A stretch of 53,996 nt of DNA, taken from NCBI GenBank assembly GCA_002779825.1, contig PEVN01000101.1, forward strand, positions 1 to 53,996. Reading direction: 5' to 3'. Source of the DNA: Armatimonadetes bacterium CG06_land_8_20_14_3_00_66_21. Its GTDB lineage: Bacteria; Armatimonadota; Abditibacteriia; CG2-30-66-41. Below, in pieces: positions 7,020 through 14,348 of this stretch. The notes under the pieces were generated by a model that was given only the letters and a program-made list of their open reading frames with translations, was not told where the DNA came from and made no database searches. Within the stretch, counting starts at the first letter, position 1, and the number at the start of each line of letters is the position of its first letter. Made by a program: the position numbers and the translations under genes.

Positions 7020-7205
7020 ATGAGCAAGTTGATGAGATCGCTGCTGGGCCTGGGGATCGGGGCAGGTGCGGGCGGCGTCTTCAGTTGGATCTCCTCCTGC
7101 ACCGGGAGTACCTGAAGTGCCACCGGCAACCCGGTGATCGCCGTCGGTTTCGGCGCTCTAGCCGGGCTGTGGATTGCCCTCGGGAAGGGCAACTCAGCCG
7201 GATAG
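7020..7205 (+). CDS. Candidate selenoprotein: DUF6132-like membrane protein with in-frame UGA (CxxxxU)
   Basis: Conventional reading stops at TGA 7113-7115 after 31 residues ending S-S-C-T-G-S-T. Reading through gives S-A-T-G-N-P-V-I-A-V-G-F-G-A-L-A-G-L-W-I-A-L and a TAG at 7203, 61 residues in all. The complete product matches what I know of DUF6132: a Gly-rich first membrane helix, C-S-S-G-T-C-P-I-T-S-N-P, then a second helix with Y-G-A-x-x-G. The UGA lies exactly where the second Cys of CxxxxC falls, and the second helix is encoded entirely after it. Two possible downstream hairpins are CACCGG/CCGGTG (7121-7136) and CGCCG/CGGCG (7139-7155, loop TCGGTTT beginning 29 nt after the UGA). Confidence 0.55.
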
Positions 7206-7415
7206 CGGGGGCGCTCTCTGCGCCCTGCGGAACTTGGTCGCCAGTTCGGGTGTCTATGTGCGCGTGCCCCGGGGAGTGCCCTCGCCGCCCATTCGGAGTT
7301 GCGCGCACACGGGCTGTGTCCGGGCTGGGCGGCACACTGCTTGTCTGAATCCGGGTCCCCGAAGCGCCCCACGCAGCACAGTCAACAGCAATATGGGTCT
7401 CAAAAGGAGTCTCAA
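7206..7415. other. Intergenic stretch, no gene seen
   Basis: About 210 bases between the UGA-containing gene and the secreted DUF2993-like gene. I see no convincing reading frame, promoter pair or terminator; the only clear signal is AAGGAG at 7403-7408 serving the downstream gene. Confidence 0.5.
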
Positions 7416-8120
7416 ATGCACCCCTCGTCACGTCATGGAATGCTGGCCGCAGGTACGCTCTTACTGACCTCCTTTGGCGCCCTGATCGGGAGCGCGCAGC
7501 AGGGAACAGACCCGCTGATGAAGCACCTCACGGGTCGATTGACAACGATCGACAAGCAGAAGCCGGTCCTCATCGCGGTCACTCCGGGGGGGGGGGCAGG
7601 CCAGGCCAAGGAACTGAAGATTGCTGGCGGCCCAGCCATGATGAAGGATGTGCGGGTGGAGCGCCTCGACGTGCATGCGCTCGACTTCGTCTACGATGCG
7701 GCCAAGTTGACCAAGGAGAGCGACCTGGCCGTCAAGTCAGTCGGCAAGTTCTACATGCACGCCGAAGTCTCCGCCGCTGCCCTCACGGACCGGGTTACCG
7801 CGGGCAAGAACACGAAGGAGCTGTCGGCCACCGTCAGTTTTGACGACGGCAAAGCCATCATTCGGGGCAACTTCAAGTACAGCTTCATTAGGGGCAACTT
7901 CGAGGCCCTGCTGACGCCGTCCATTCGCAAGAACAACCAGATCGTGTTCTCCATCGACAAGCTCAAGGTCCTCAGCATCCCTGCTCCCAAGCTGGCACGG
8001 CGGAAGCTCCAGGAGAAGATGACACCCCTGGACATGGGCGACTTGGTGGGTGCTCCGCGAATCGACGATTTGCGGATCGAGGGCGATCGGATGAAGGTGA
8101 CCGGCGGGAAGCCGTTCTGA
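7416..8120 (+). CDS. Secreted DUF2993 (LmeA)-like protein
   Basis: A 234-residue exported protein. Residues 1-28 are a signal peptide (hydrophobic core A-A-G-T-L-L-L-T-S-F-G-A-L-I-G, cleavage near G-S-A-Q-Q). The remainder alternates short beta-strands in the pattern of DUF2993: V-R-V-E-R-L-D-V-H, A-E-V-S-A-A-A-L-T, then I-I-R-G-N-F-K-Y, I-V-F-S-I-D-K-L-K-V and a C-terminal I-D-D-L-R-I-E-G-D-R-M-K-V-T-G. Characterised relatives such as mycobacterial LmeA bind phospholipids outside the membrane; lipid binding here is inferred. ATG 7416 has AAGGAG seven bases upstream. A run of nine Gs at 7588-7596 encodes a Gly stretch and may slip. Confidence 0.65.
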   Translation: MHPSSRHGMLAAGTLLLTSFGALIGSAQQGTDPLMKHLTGRLTTIDKQKPVLIAVTPGGGAGQAKELKIAGGPAMMKDVRVERLDVHALDFVYDAAKLTKESDLAVKSVGKFYMHAEVSAAALTDRVTAGKNTKELSATVSFDDGKAIIRGNFKYSFIRGNFEALLTPSIRKNNQIVFSIDKLKVLSIPAPKLARRKLQEKMTPLDMGDLVGAPRIDDLRIEGDRMKVTGGKPF

Positions 8121-8187
8121 GGGACTCCCCAAGTCAAGGGCGCCGGTAGACCCGTAACGCACGACGGTGATACTCGGCAGGTTGCGC

Positions 8188-8193
8188 TATAAT
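8188..8193 (+). promoter_or_regulatory. TATAAT -10 box upstream of the DUF374 gene
   Basis: A perfect TATAAT 80-90 bases before the acyltransferase start. No good -35 box lies 16-18 bases upstream. Confidence 0.4.
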
Positions 8194-8228
8194 CGGGCTA
8201 TCACTTAGAGCACCGCCCGGCAGCGCGC

Positions 8229-8262
8229 GAAGACCGCTGCGGGACGGGTTCTTGCGGTCTTC
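8229..8262 (+). other. 9-bp hairpin in the leader of the DUF374 gene
   Basis: GAAGACCGC at 8229-8237 is perfectly complementary to GCGGTCTTC at 8254-8262, with a 16-base loop. It ends 13 bases before the TTG start and would lie in the 5' untranslated region. No T-run follows. Confidence 0.45.
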
Positions 8263-8274
8263 GAGGTAGACTGG

Positions 8275-8985
8275 TTGCAGCGAAAGCACCTACTCCGACT
8301 CGGTCGTCGGCTCAAGGGGTCACAGAACCCGCTGTGGCGCGCCATCCGTTCCGAGGTCCTGTCGTCTCTCGTGTGGGCCGCCGCGTCCATCCTCGCGGGC
8401 ATGTCCCGGGTGCGTATAGCCGGTGCCTCCAACCTTGGCCGCGTCCTGGCTCACGGCGGGATCACCGCTTGCTGGCACAGCAAGACCCTCTTCCCGGTCT
8501 ACATCCTGCAGCGACAACGCATGCTGGCGGTCATCAGTCGCAGTCGGGACGGGGAGATTCAGGCGCGTGTTTTTGAGCGGTTCGGCTGGGAGCTTATTCG
8601 CGGATCGTCGGGCGGAGGCGGTGCTTCCGTGATCCGGTCGGCGGCAAAGGCGGTCCGCAAGGGGGGGGCGATGGGCATCACGCCCGATGGGCCGATGGGG
8701 CCCCGAGAGCGGGTGCAGCAAGGCGTGGCCGCCATTGCCGCGCTCTGTGACCAAGGCGTCGTCCCGGTCGGGGTCGGTTGCTCCCGACACCACCGAATGT
8801 CCACCTGGGATCGCTACATGATCCCCACGCCCGGCAGCCGCGTGGTCGTCCTCTTCGACGACCCCATCCTGCCAGGGGACGATGGGGTTGAGGGTCTGCG
8901 GGTCCGGATCGAGCGCGGGATCGCTGCGGCAGAAGCTAAGGCCGAGCGGCTCGCCGCCGACCTGTTGCCGCCGGCCGACCGGTGA
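8275..8985 (+). CDS. DUF374 lysophospholipid acyltransferase-like protein
   Basis: A 236-residue protein of the DUF374 branch of the PlsC/LPLAT fold. Family marks are T-A-C-W-H-S-K-T-L-F (the H standing for the H-x4-D motif region), I-S-R-S-R-D-G-E-I, W-E-L-I-R-G-S-S-x-G-G-G and the glycine-rich I-T-P-D-G-P-M-G-P-R. Members are predicted to transfer acyl chains at the inner membrane, for example in lipid A-like or phospholipid synthesis. The start is uncertain: TTG 8275 is used, the frame stays open further upstream, and the first in-frame ATG (8401) would lose the amphipathic N-terminus. Confidence 0.8.
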   Translation: MQRKHLLRLGRRLKGSQNPLWRAIRSEVLSSLVWAAASILAGMSRVRIAGASNLGRVLAHGGITACWHSKTLFPVYILQRQRMLAVISRSRDGEIQARVFERFGWELIRGSSGGGGASVIRSAAKAVRKGGAMGITPDGPMGPRERVQQGVAAIAALCDQGVVPVGVGCSRHHRMSTWDRYMIPTPGSRVVVLFDDPILPGDDGVEGLRVRIERGIAAAEAKAERLAADLLPPADR

Positions 8986-9134
8986 GCGGCCGCCAGCAAG
9001 AAGGGGTCTCTGGCGCCAGCCGAGACCGTGCATTGGGGTACAATTGCCCGCCGAGCGCCACACGCTCAGACCCATGGCGCAGGTGCGAACCGCTGCCCGC
9101 GCGACTCTGCTGGCAGACGAGGAGCCAACGACGG

Positions 9135-10274
9135 ATGGCACGGAAGTACCGGATACTGGTTGTCGACGACGATCCGCGCACGAGGGCGGCCGTTGTCGAG
9201 ATTGTGCGGGCGTTAGGGCATGAGACCGAAGTCGCTGCCGATGGTGTCGGCGCCCTTGCCATGGTCAAGCTCGACATCGACCTGGTTCTCACCGACCTGA
9301 ACATGCCCGGCATGGATGGCTTTGAGGTGATCCGGCGCATTCGGCAGGATGCAGAGACAGCAGACGTCCCCATCATTATGATCACCGGTCTCGCAGACGA
9401 GGAGAACCGCCTCCGTGCCGTCGAGGTGGGAGCCAACGACTTCATCGGCAAGCCCTTCAACGTGACCGAACTGCGCGCCCGCACAACCTCCCTGCTCAAG
9501 CTGAAGGAACAACAGGAGGCGATCCGTCAGCATCAAGTGGAGTTGGAGGAAACCGTCAGGCGGCGCACGGAGGCCCTCCGGCAAGCGCTCGACCAGATGG
9601 CGCAAGCGCAGCGGCAAACGCACCAGGCGCATCTGGACACCATCCAGCGGCTGGCAATCGCTGCTGAATACAAGGACGAGGACACCGCGTCGCATATCCG
9701 CCGCATGAGTGGGTACTGTGCGACCTTGGCCGGCGCGCTGAACCTCCCGCCCGGCGAAGTCGAGATGATCCGGGACGCCAGCCCGATGCACGATGTCGGC
9801 AAGATGGGCGTCCCTGACGGGATTCTGCTGAAGAAGGGCAAGCTCGATACGGAAGAATGGGCCGTGATGAAGAAGCACACGGTCATGGGTTCCCGGATCC
9901 TCCGCGGCTCGAACTCAGCGCTGCTGGTGGCTGGCGAGGTGTTCGCCCTGTCGCACCACGAGAAATGGGACGGCAGCGGCTACCCGGAAGGGATCAAAGG
10001 CGAGGACATCCCGCTCCAGGGACGGATCTGCGCCGTCGCCGACGTATTCGATGCCCTCACGACGAAGCGCCCCTACAAGGAGGCGATGCCGAACGACCAA
10101 GCGTTCGGCATCCTGCACGAAGGGTGTGGGTCGCACTTTGACCCACGGCTCATCGACCTGTTCTTCGACAACATCGACGAGATCCTCTCGGTTCAGCAAG
10201 CGCACCAAGACGAGTCCATCGAGCCGCCGACTGCGGAAGACCCAGTCTCCAGAGCACTGGGCAGCGGGCTGTAG
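9135..10274 (+). CDS. Response regulator with HD-GYP c-di-GMP phosphodiesterase domain
   Basis: A 379-residue protein. Residues 1-120 form a receiver domain (V-V-D-D-D acidic pocket, phosphoacceptor D in L-T-D-L-N-M-P-G, Lys in G-K-P-F-N). About 125-170 form a coiled-coil linker. About 170-365 form an HD-GYP domain with H-D-V-G-K, H-H-E-K-W-D-G-S-G-Y-P and V-F-D-A-L-T-T-K-R-P-Y-K. The architecture is that of RpfG: phosphorylation controls hydrolysis of cyclic di-GMP. The expected metal and substrate residues are all present. ATG 9135 is chosen; TACAAT at 9036-9041 may be the -10 box. No cognate kinase is adjacent. The C-terminal tail after residue 350 is unconserved. Confidence 0.92.
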   Translation: MARKYRILVVDDDPRTRAAVVEIVRALGHETEVAADGVGALAMVKLDIDLVLTDLNMPGMDGFEVIRRIRQDAETADVPIIMITGLADEENRLRAVEVGANDFIGKPFNVTELRARTTSLLKLKEQQEAIRQHQVELEETVRRRTEALRQALDQMAQAQRQTHQAHLDTIQRLAIAAEYKDEDTASHIRRMSGYCATLAGALNLPPGEVEMIRDASPMHDVGKMGVPDGILLKKGKLDTEEWAVMKKHTVMGSRILRGSNSALLVAGEVFALSHHEKWDGSGYPEGIKGEDIPLQGRICAVADVFDALTTKRPYKEAMPNDQAFGILHEGCGSHFDPRLIDLFFDNIDEILSVQQAHQDESIEPPTAEDPVSRALGSGL

Positions 10275-10372
10275 GCGGCCGTGCACGGCAGTGGCCCTCG
10301 GCAGGGCCGGGACGCTTTGGTGGCGGGTGTCCCTCTTTGCTCTCTGTCGCGGCGCGTCCCTCGTCTCGGTCC

Positions 10373-11320
10373 CTATAGCACCTGCCGCTCGATTCCGCCG
10401 AATAGCTCGCGCAGCCGCGCCAAGCGCGCCTGGTCGAGGTACGGCGGATCGACGGCCTGCAGATTCTGGGCGAGCCGCTCGGGGCTGCGGGTGCCGACGC
10501 AGCAGGTGGTGACATCGTGCGCGAGGACGTACCGGAGCGCGGCTTCGGGGACGGAGTAGGGGAGGAGCAGGTCGAACAGAGCGGGGTCGGCGTAAGGAGA
10601 CTCGTCGGGCAGGTTGCCTTGGGAGACGTGGTGCCGGACGCACTCAAGCGCGGCTTCGACGCTGACGAGACCGGACTGCTTCGACGCTTGGTTGAGCGGC
10701 ATCATCACGACGGTGCCGACGTCGTGCTGGGTGCAGAGGGGGAGGACCGTATCGGCGGCGGTCTGCAGCACGAAGTTGAGCGTGAGCATCACTGCGTCGA
10801 ATGCGCCCGTCTGCACGGCCCGCTGCAACACTTGGTGCGTCCCGTCAGCCTCCGACAGCTCGCTGATACCGATGAAGCGGACCTTCCCTTGCTGCTTCAG
10901 CTTGGCCAGTGCGTCGTAGCAGCCGTCGTTCATGAACTGGTCCAGCGTGTCCAGCGTGCGGAGGCCGTGACCCAGGAGGATGTCCAGTCGGTCCCGTCGG
11001 AGGCGGCGGAGGCTCTCCTCTGCGGAGGAGATTAGCGCCTCGGGGCTGCCGGTGTACTTCGCGGCCGGCGAGTAGTTCTCGTAGGGGCAGTACTTCGTTT
11101 CGATGAGCGCGTCGTCGTGCCCGACAAGGGCCTCGCCCAGGACGCGCTCACTGTCACCATTGTCGTAGCCAGTGGCGGTGTCGATCAGGTTGAGACCGGC
11201 GTCCAGGCAGGCATGGACAGTGGCGATGAACTGCTTCGGTTCCTGGGTGGCGCCGCGGGCGGCGCCATAGCTAAGTTCAGAGACTTGGAGATCGGTGCGT
11301 CCTAAGCGGCGATAGAGCAT
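10373..11320 (-). CDS. Aldo/keto reductase
   Basis: A 315-residue TIM-barrel NAD(P)H-dependent oxidoreductase. It opens M-L-Y-R-R-L-G-R-T-D-L-Q-V-S and has the catalytic tetrad D47, Y52, K76 and H118 (I-D-T-A-T-G-Y, E-T-K-Y and L-L-G-H-G). It would reduce aldehydes or ketones, or oxidise sugar alcohols, in the cytosol. It is the last gene of a tight minus-strand set: GH172, trpC, esterase, then this gene 35 bases after the esterase stop. The surrounding genes suggest carbohydrate metabolism. The C-terminus ends L-F-G-G-I-E-R-Q-V-L, and the family's usual cofactor phosphate-binding region is degenerate. Confidence 0.9.
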   Translation of the reverse strand: MLYRRLGRTDLQVSELSYGAARGATQEPKQFIATVHACLDAGLNLIDTATGYDNGDSERVLGEALVGHDDALIETKYCPYENYSPAAKYTGSPEALISSAEESLRRLRRDRLDILLGHGLRTLDTLDQFMNDGCYDALAKLKQQGKVRFIGISELSEADGTHQVLQRAVQTGAFDAVMLTLNFVLQTAADTVLPLCTQHDVGTVVMMPLNQASKQSGLVSVEAALECVRHHVSQGNLPDESPYADPALFDLLLPYSVPEAALRYVLAHDVTTCCVGTRSPERLAQNLQAVDPPYLDQARLARLRELFGGIERQVL

Positions 11321-11355
11321 GTGAGTGAGGTCCCTTCGTGTCAGAAGTCGTGCGG

Positions 11356-13554
11356 TTACGCGCCCAGGAATGCGCTGAGCGGCTTTGCGGCGGTGTTGTC
11401 ATCGCCAGTGTGAACCGTGAAGTGCGCGGCAGCGTCCAGCAACTCGAAGGTGCTCCGGGCGAACCGCAGTTCCTGGGCCGCCCTCGCCTTCGGCAGCGCC
11501 TTCCTGCCGTAGCCGACGGCGTTGCAGAGCAACGTCGGCTTCGGCGCGCACAACGCGACGAGCTGCGGAACATCAGCGACCTCGAGCAAGCCCGGCGTGA
11601 AGACCCACAGCGGCTGCGGCTGGCTGTCCTCCAGGGCGTAGCGGTAGCTGGCGAGGCAGCCGTCCGCTGCAACCCGCGAAACGTCGTCGCTCAACGCGCC
11701 CGCGACGAGGGCGAGCAGGCCAGCGGCACCGCGGCCGTAGCAGGCAACCTCGGTGATGCCGGCCCTCTTCGCCAACCGCTTGGCCGCCTGCATCACGTCC
11801 CACAACTGCTGGGCGAAGAGCGGGCGACCCAAGTGGACGGCGTCACTGGCAAGGTGATTGTCGGGGCAGTGGACTTCGCCCAGCCCGCGAGGGTCAACGG
11901 CGCAGACGAGGGTGCCGGTCTGTAGCAACTTGGCCACGACGGCGCTGTCGGCGAATGCCGCCTTCCCCTTCTCGTCGAGGAACACCACTGCCCTGCCAGA
12001 CGGCGCAGCGGTTTGGGAACGGATCAGCAGCGCGGGCACTTCGAGCCCGCGCTCCGGGCGAAGTCGGGCCTTTCGCACGAGGTTCCCGTTCCACGTCAGC
12101 GAGCTGGCTTCCTCCAGGCGAGGCGCATACGGCGCCGGCTTGCCGCCAAAGGTGGCCCACAACTGGGCGCGCAACGCGTCGGCGCGCGGCGCCCAGGTCT
12201 TCCGGGTCTTGGGCGGCACGGCGTAGGCGCGCGTGAGCCGCTCCGCCAACGCCTGGTTGAGCGTGACCACCGTCTCGGCGTCCTGCGGGGACTTGCCATC
12301 CTTGAGGCAGACCAAGTCCTTCGCGTCCCACGCCTCTGGCTCGAACGGCCTTTCGGGGATCGGCCCGCCATCGCCCTTGCCCAGAAGGTAGTAGACCAGC
12401 CAGCCCACGGACGCCTCCCGCAGCGGCTGCGCCCAACCGTGCGGGAGGGGGAAGTCCACCTGCTTGAGGCGGTCCGGAATCTCGAATCGCCCGTAGATTC
12501 GCCCGGCGCGTTCCGCTGTCTCCTGTACGCCCTTGATTGGGAAGATCGTGTCCTTGGCGCCGTTGCAGAACAGAAACGCTCGCGGCGCGTTCAGACCGAT
12601 GATCTCGAACTCCTCCAGTCGTTGGGCCATGCCCGGCAGGTGGTTGCAGAGGCAGTGGTCTCCCCCGTGGCGGATCCACTCCTCATAGGAGCAGACGAAG
12701 CAGCAGGACGCGCCGGCCTTGAGCCGTTCATCCAGCGGCATCGTGTAGAACGTCGCTTCGCCGCCGCCGGAGTTACCCGTGATTCCGAGGCGCGTGGCAT
12801 CGACCTCCTTGCGGGTGCAGAGGTAGTCGACCGCGCGGATTGTGTCCCACACGATCATCCCTTCGTTCGTCTGCCCAACTAACAGCGAGCCGTAGCCGAG
12901 GTTGTGCGCCATCCCCGGACGCCTCCGCTCCCCCTGCCCAATCGGGTCGAAGCCCAGCACTACAAAGCCCTGCCGCACCAACGCGATCTGTCCGGCCTGG
13001 TAGAGCGGGTAGTTCTTTCCTTCCTTCATCGAGTGCCCCATGGCCACGACAACGCCCGGCGCGGGAAACTCCGCCCGCTTCGGCAGATAGAGGTTCGCGG
13101 TGACGTAGAATCGCGGGCGACTCTCGAAGACCACGTTCTCGACGAAGTAGTCGTCGCGGTCTGCGCGGCCTGCTACGCGTGCCTTCAGCGGCGTGCGCTT
13201 CGGCAGCGGCAGCAGACCCAGCGCTTCGGCAAGCTGGTCGCGCGCCGCGGGGAGACGATTCCTCCACTCTTCAAGCGACACCGGGTCAGCCCTGTTCTGC
13301 GACGCTTCGCAGCACTTTGCGATGCTGAACTTGAGTGCGTCAGCACGGGCGGGGATGGTTCCACCGTACACAGACCAGTTGGGTGCGTCGGGCATGGCGG
13401 GATTGCCTCCTTGGGCGAACGTGAATGAGAGCGCCGCAACCACCAGCAGCACGGTCGGGATCGCCGTCGCCTGTCCCCTCCGAGCGCCGTGCCATCGGCG
13501 AGATTCCACACCTGCGAAAGTGTGGAATTCCGTTTTGGGCTTCTCGGTCACCAC
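11356..13554 (-). CDS. Secreted alpha/beta hydrolase (acetyl-xylan-esterase-like)
   Basis: A 732-residue protein. A hydrophobic signal segment (about 32-48, T-V-L-L-V-V-A-A-L-S-F-T-F-A-Q) is followed by an alpha/beta-hydrolase domain with F-D-P-I-G-Q-G-E-R and the nucleophile motif G-I-T-G-N-S-G-G-G. A second, less conserved hydrolase-like half follows the same fold pattern (V-C-A-V-D-P-R-G-L-G) but has G-R-G-A-A-G where the nucleophile would be, so it is probably inactive. Large proteins of this type are common in polysaccharide degraders as carbohydrate esterases. The GTG start overlaps the trpC stop. Residues 10-18 (F-H-T-F-A-G-V-E-S) are encoded by a palindromic repeat at 13504-13527, so the true start may be later. 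Confidence 0.75.
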   Translation of the reverse strand: MVTEKPKTEFHTFAGVESRRWHGARRGQATAIPTVLLVVAALSFTFAQGGNPAMPDAPNWSVYGGTIPARADALKFSIAKCCEASQNRADPVSLEEWRNRLPAARDQLAEALGLLPLPKRTPLKARVAGRADRDDYFVENVVFESRPRFYVTANLYLPKRAEFPAPGVVVAMGHSMKEGKNYPLYQAGQIALVRQGFVVLGFDPIGQGERRRPGMAHNLGYGSLLVGQTNEGMIVWDTIRAVDYLCTRKEVDATRLGITGNSGGGEATFYTMPLDERLKAGASCCFVCSYEEWIRHGGDHCLCNHLPGMAQRLEEFEIIGLNAPRAFLFCNGAKDTIFPIKGVQETAERAGRIYGRFEIPDRLKQVDFPLPHGWAQPLREASVGWLVYYLLGKGDGGPIPERPFEPEAWDAKDLVCLKDGKSPQDAETVVTLNQALAERLTRAYAVPPKTRKTWAPRADALRAQLWATFGGKPAPYAPRLEEASSLTWNGNLVRKARLRPERGLEVPALLIRSQTAAPSGRAVVFLDEKGKAAFADSAVVAKLLQTGTLVCAVDPRGLGEVHCPDNHLASDAVHLGRPLFAQQLWDVMQAAKRLAKRAGITEVACYGRGAAGLLALVAGALSDDVSRVAADGCLASYRYALEDSQPQPLWVFTPGLLEVADVPQLVALCAPKPTLLCNAVGYGRKALPKARAAQELRFARSTFELLDAAAHFTVHTGDDNTAAKPLSAFLGA
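13504..13527. repeat. Palindromic repeat inside the esterase N-terminus
   Basis: TTCCACAC (13504-13511) and GTGTGGAA (13520-13527) form a perfect 8-bp stem around CTGCGAAA. It lies between trpC and the signal peptide of the esterase and is read as part of the esterase. Confidence 0.5.
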
Positions 13555-14321
13555 GCCAGCATCTCCCGGATCTTCCTCCCGAGGTCGGTGCTGGCCATCA
13601 GCGACGAGCCAATCTGCACGGCGTCCACGCCTGCTTCGGCCATGCGTCGCACGTCTGCCGCAGTTTCCATGCCGCTTTGGCTGATGACGATCCGGTCAGC
13701 CGGGATCATCGCGCGGAGCCGGGCGGCAGTTGCGAGGTCGATCTCCAGGTTCGTGAGATCGCGGTTGTTGATGCCAATCACCTGGGCGCCGCACGCCACG
13801 GCCGCTTCGATCTCGTGCGCGTGGTGGCCCTCCACGAAGGCAGTCATGCCGAGTTCCTCGGTGAGCTGCCGTAGTGCCGTCAACTCCGCCAACGACAGCA
13901 CCTGTGCCATGAGAAGCACCGCGTCGGCATTCGCCGCCCGCGCCTGGTAGACGTGGTACTCGGACAGCGTGAAGTCCTTGCGGAGCACCGGCAGTGCGGT
14001 AACGGCCCGTGCTTCCAACAGGTGTTCGCCGTCGCCGAGGAAGTACTTGGCGTCCGTCAGCACCGACAGCGCATGGGCGCCGGCCTCCTCGTAAATCCGG
14101 GCAAGATCTCCAGGGGAGAGGTCGGTGCGAATGACGCCCCGAGACGGGGAGCTCCGCTTGATCTCCGCCAACAGCCGTACACCGTCGGTTCGCTTCAGCG
14201 CACCGGCGAAGTCGCGTGGCGGGTCGGCGCGTTCAGCTTGACCGCGCACCGCCTCGAGTGCCGTCTCGGCTTGCTGCGCGGCCAGTTCCCGTCGCTTGTG
14301 CGCGATGATCTCGGCGAGCAC
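13548..14321 (-). CDS. trpC: Indole-3-glycerol phosphate synthase
   Basis: A 257-residue protein of standard length for TrpC, which closes 1-(2-carboxyphenylamino)-deoxyribulose 5-phosphate to indole-3-glycerol phosphate in tryptophan synthesis. Visible motifs are L-L-A-E-I-K-R-S-S-P-S-R-G (catalytic Glu and Lys), V-L-R-K-D-F (catalytic Lys), G-I-N-N-R-D-L and the phosphate site V-Q-I-G-S-S-L-M. No other trp genes are near; it sits between a GH172 gene (28 bases upstream) and an esterase whose start overlaps its stop, an unusual place for a biosynthetic gene. Nothing suggests loss of function. Confidence 0.95.
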   Translation of the reverse strand: MLAEIIAHKRRELAAQQAETALEAVRGQAERADPPRDFAGALKRTDGVRLLAEIKRSSPSRGVIRTDLSPGDLARIYEEAGAHALSVLTDAKYFLGDGEHLLEARAVTALPVLRKDFTLSEYHVYQARAANADAVLLMAQVLSLAELTALRQLTEELGMTAFVEGHHAHEIEAAVACGAQVIGINNRDLTNLEIDLATAARLRAMIPADRIVISQSGMETAADVRRMAEAGVDAVQIGSSLMASTDLGRKIREMLAW

Positions 14322-14348
14322 TACCCGGTATCTCCCTTGCCTGAGCCC

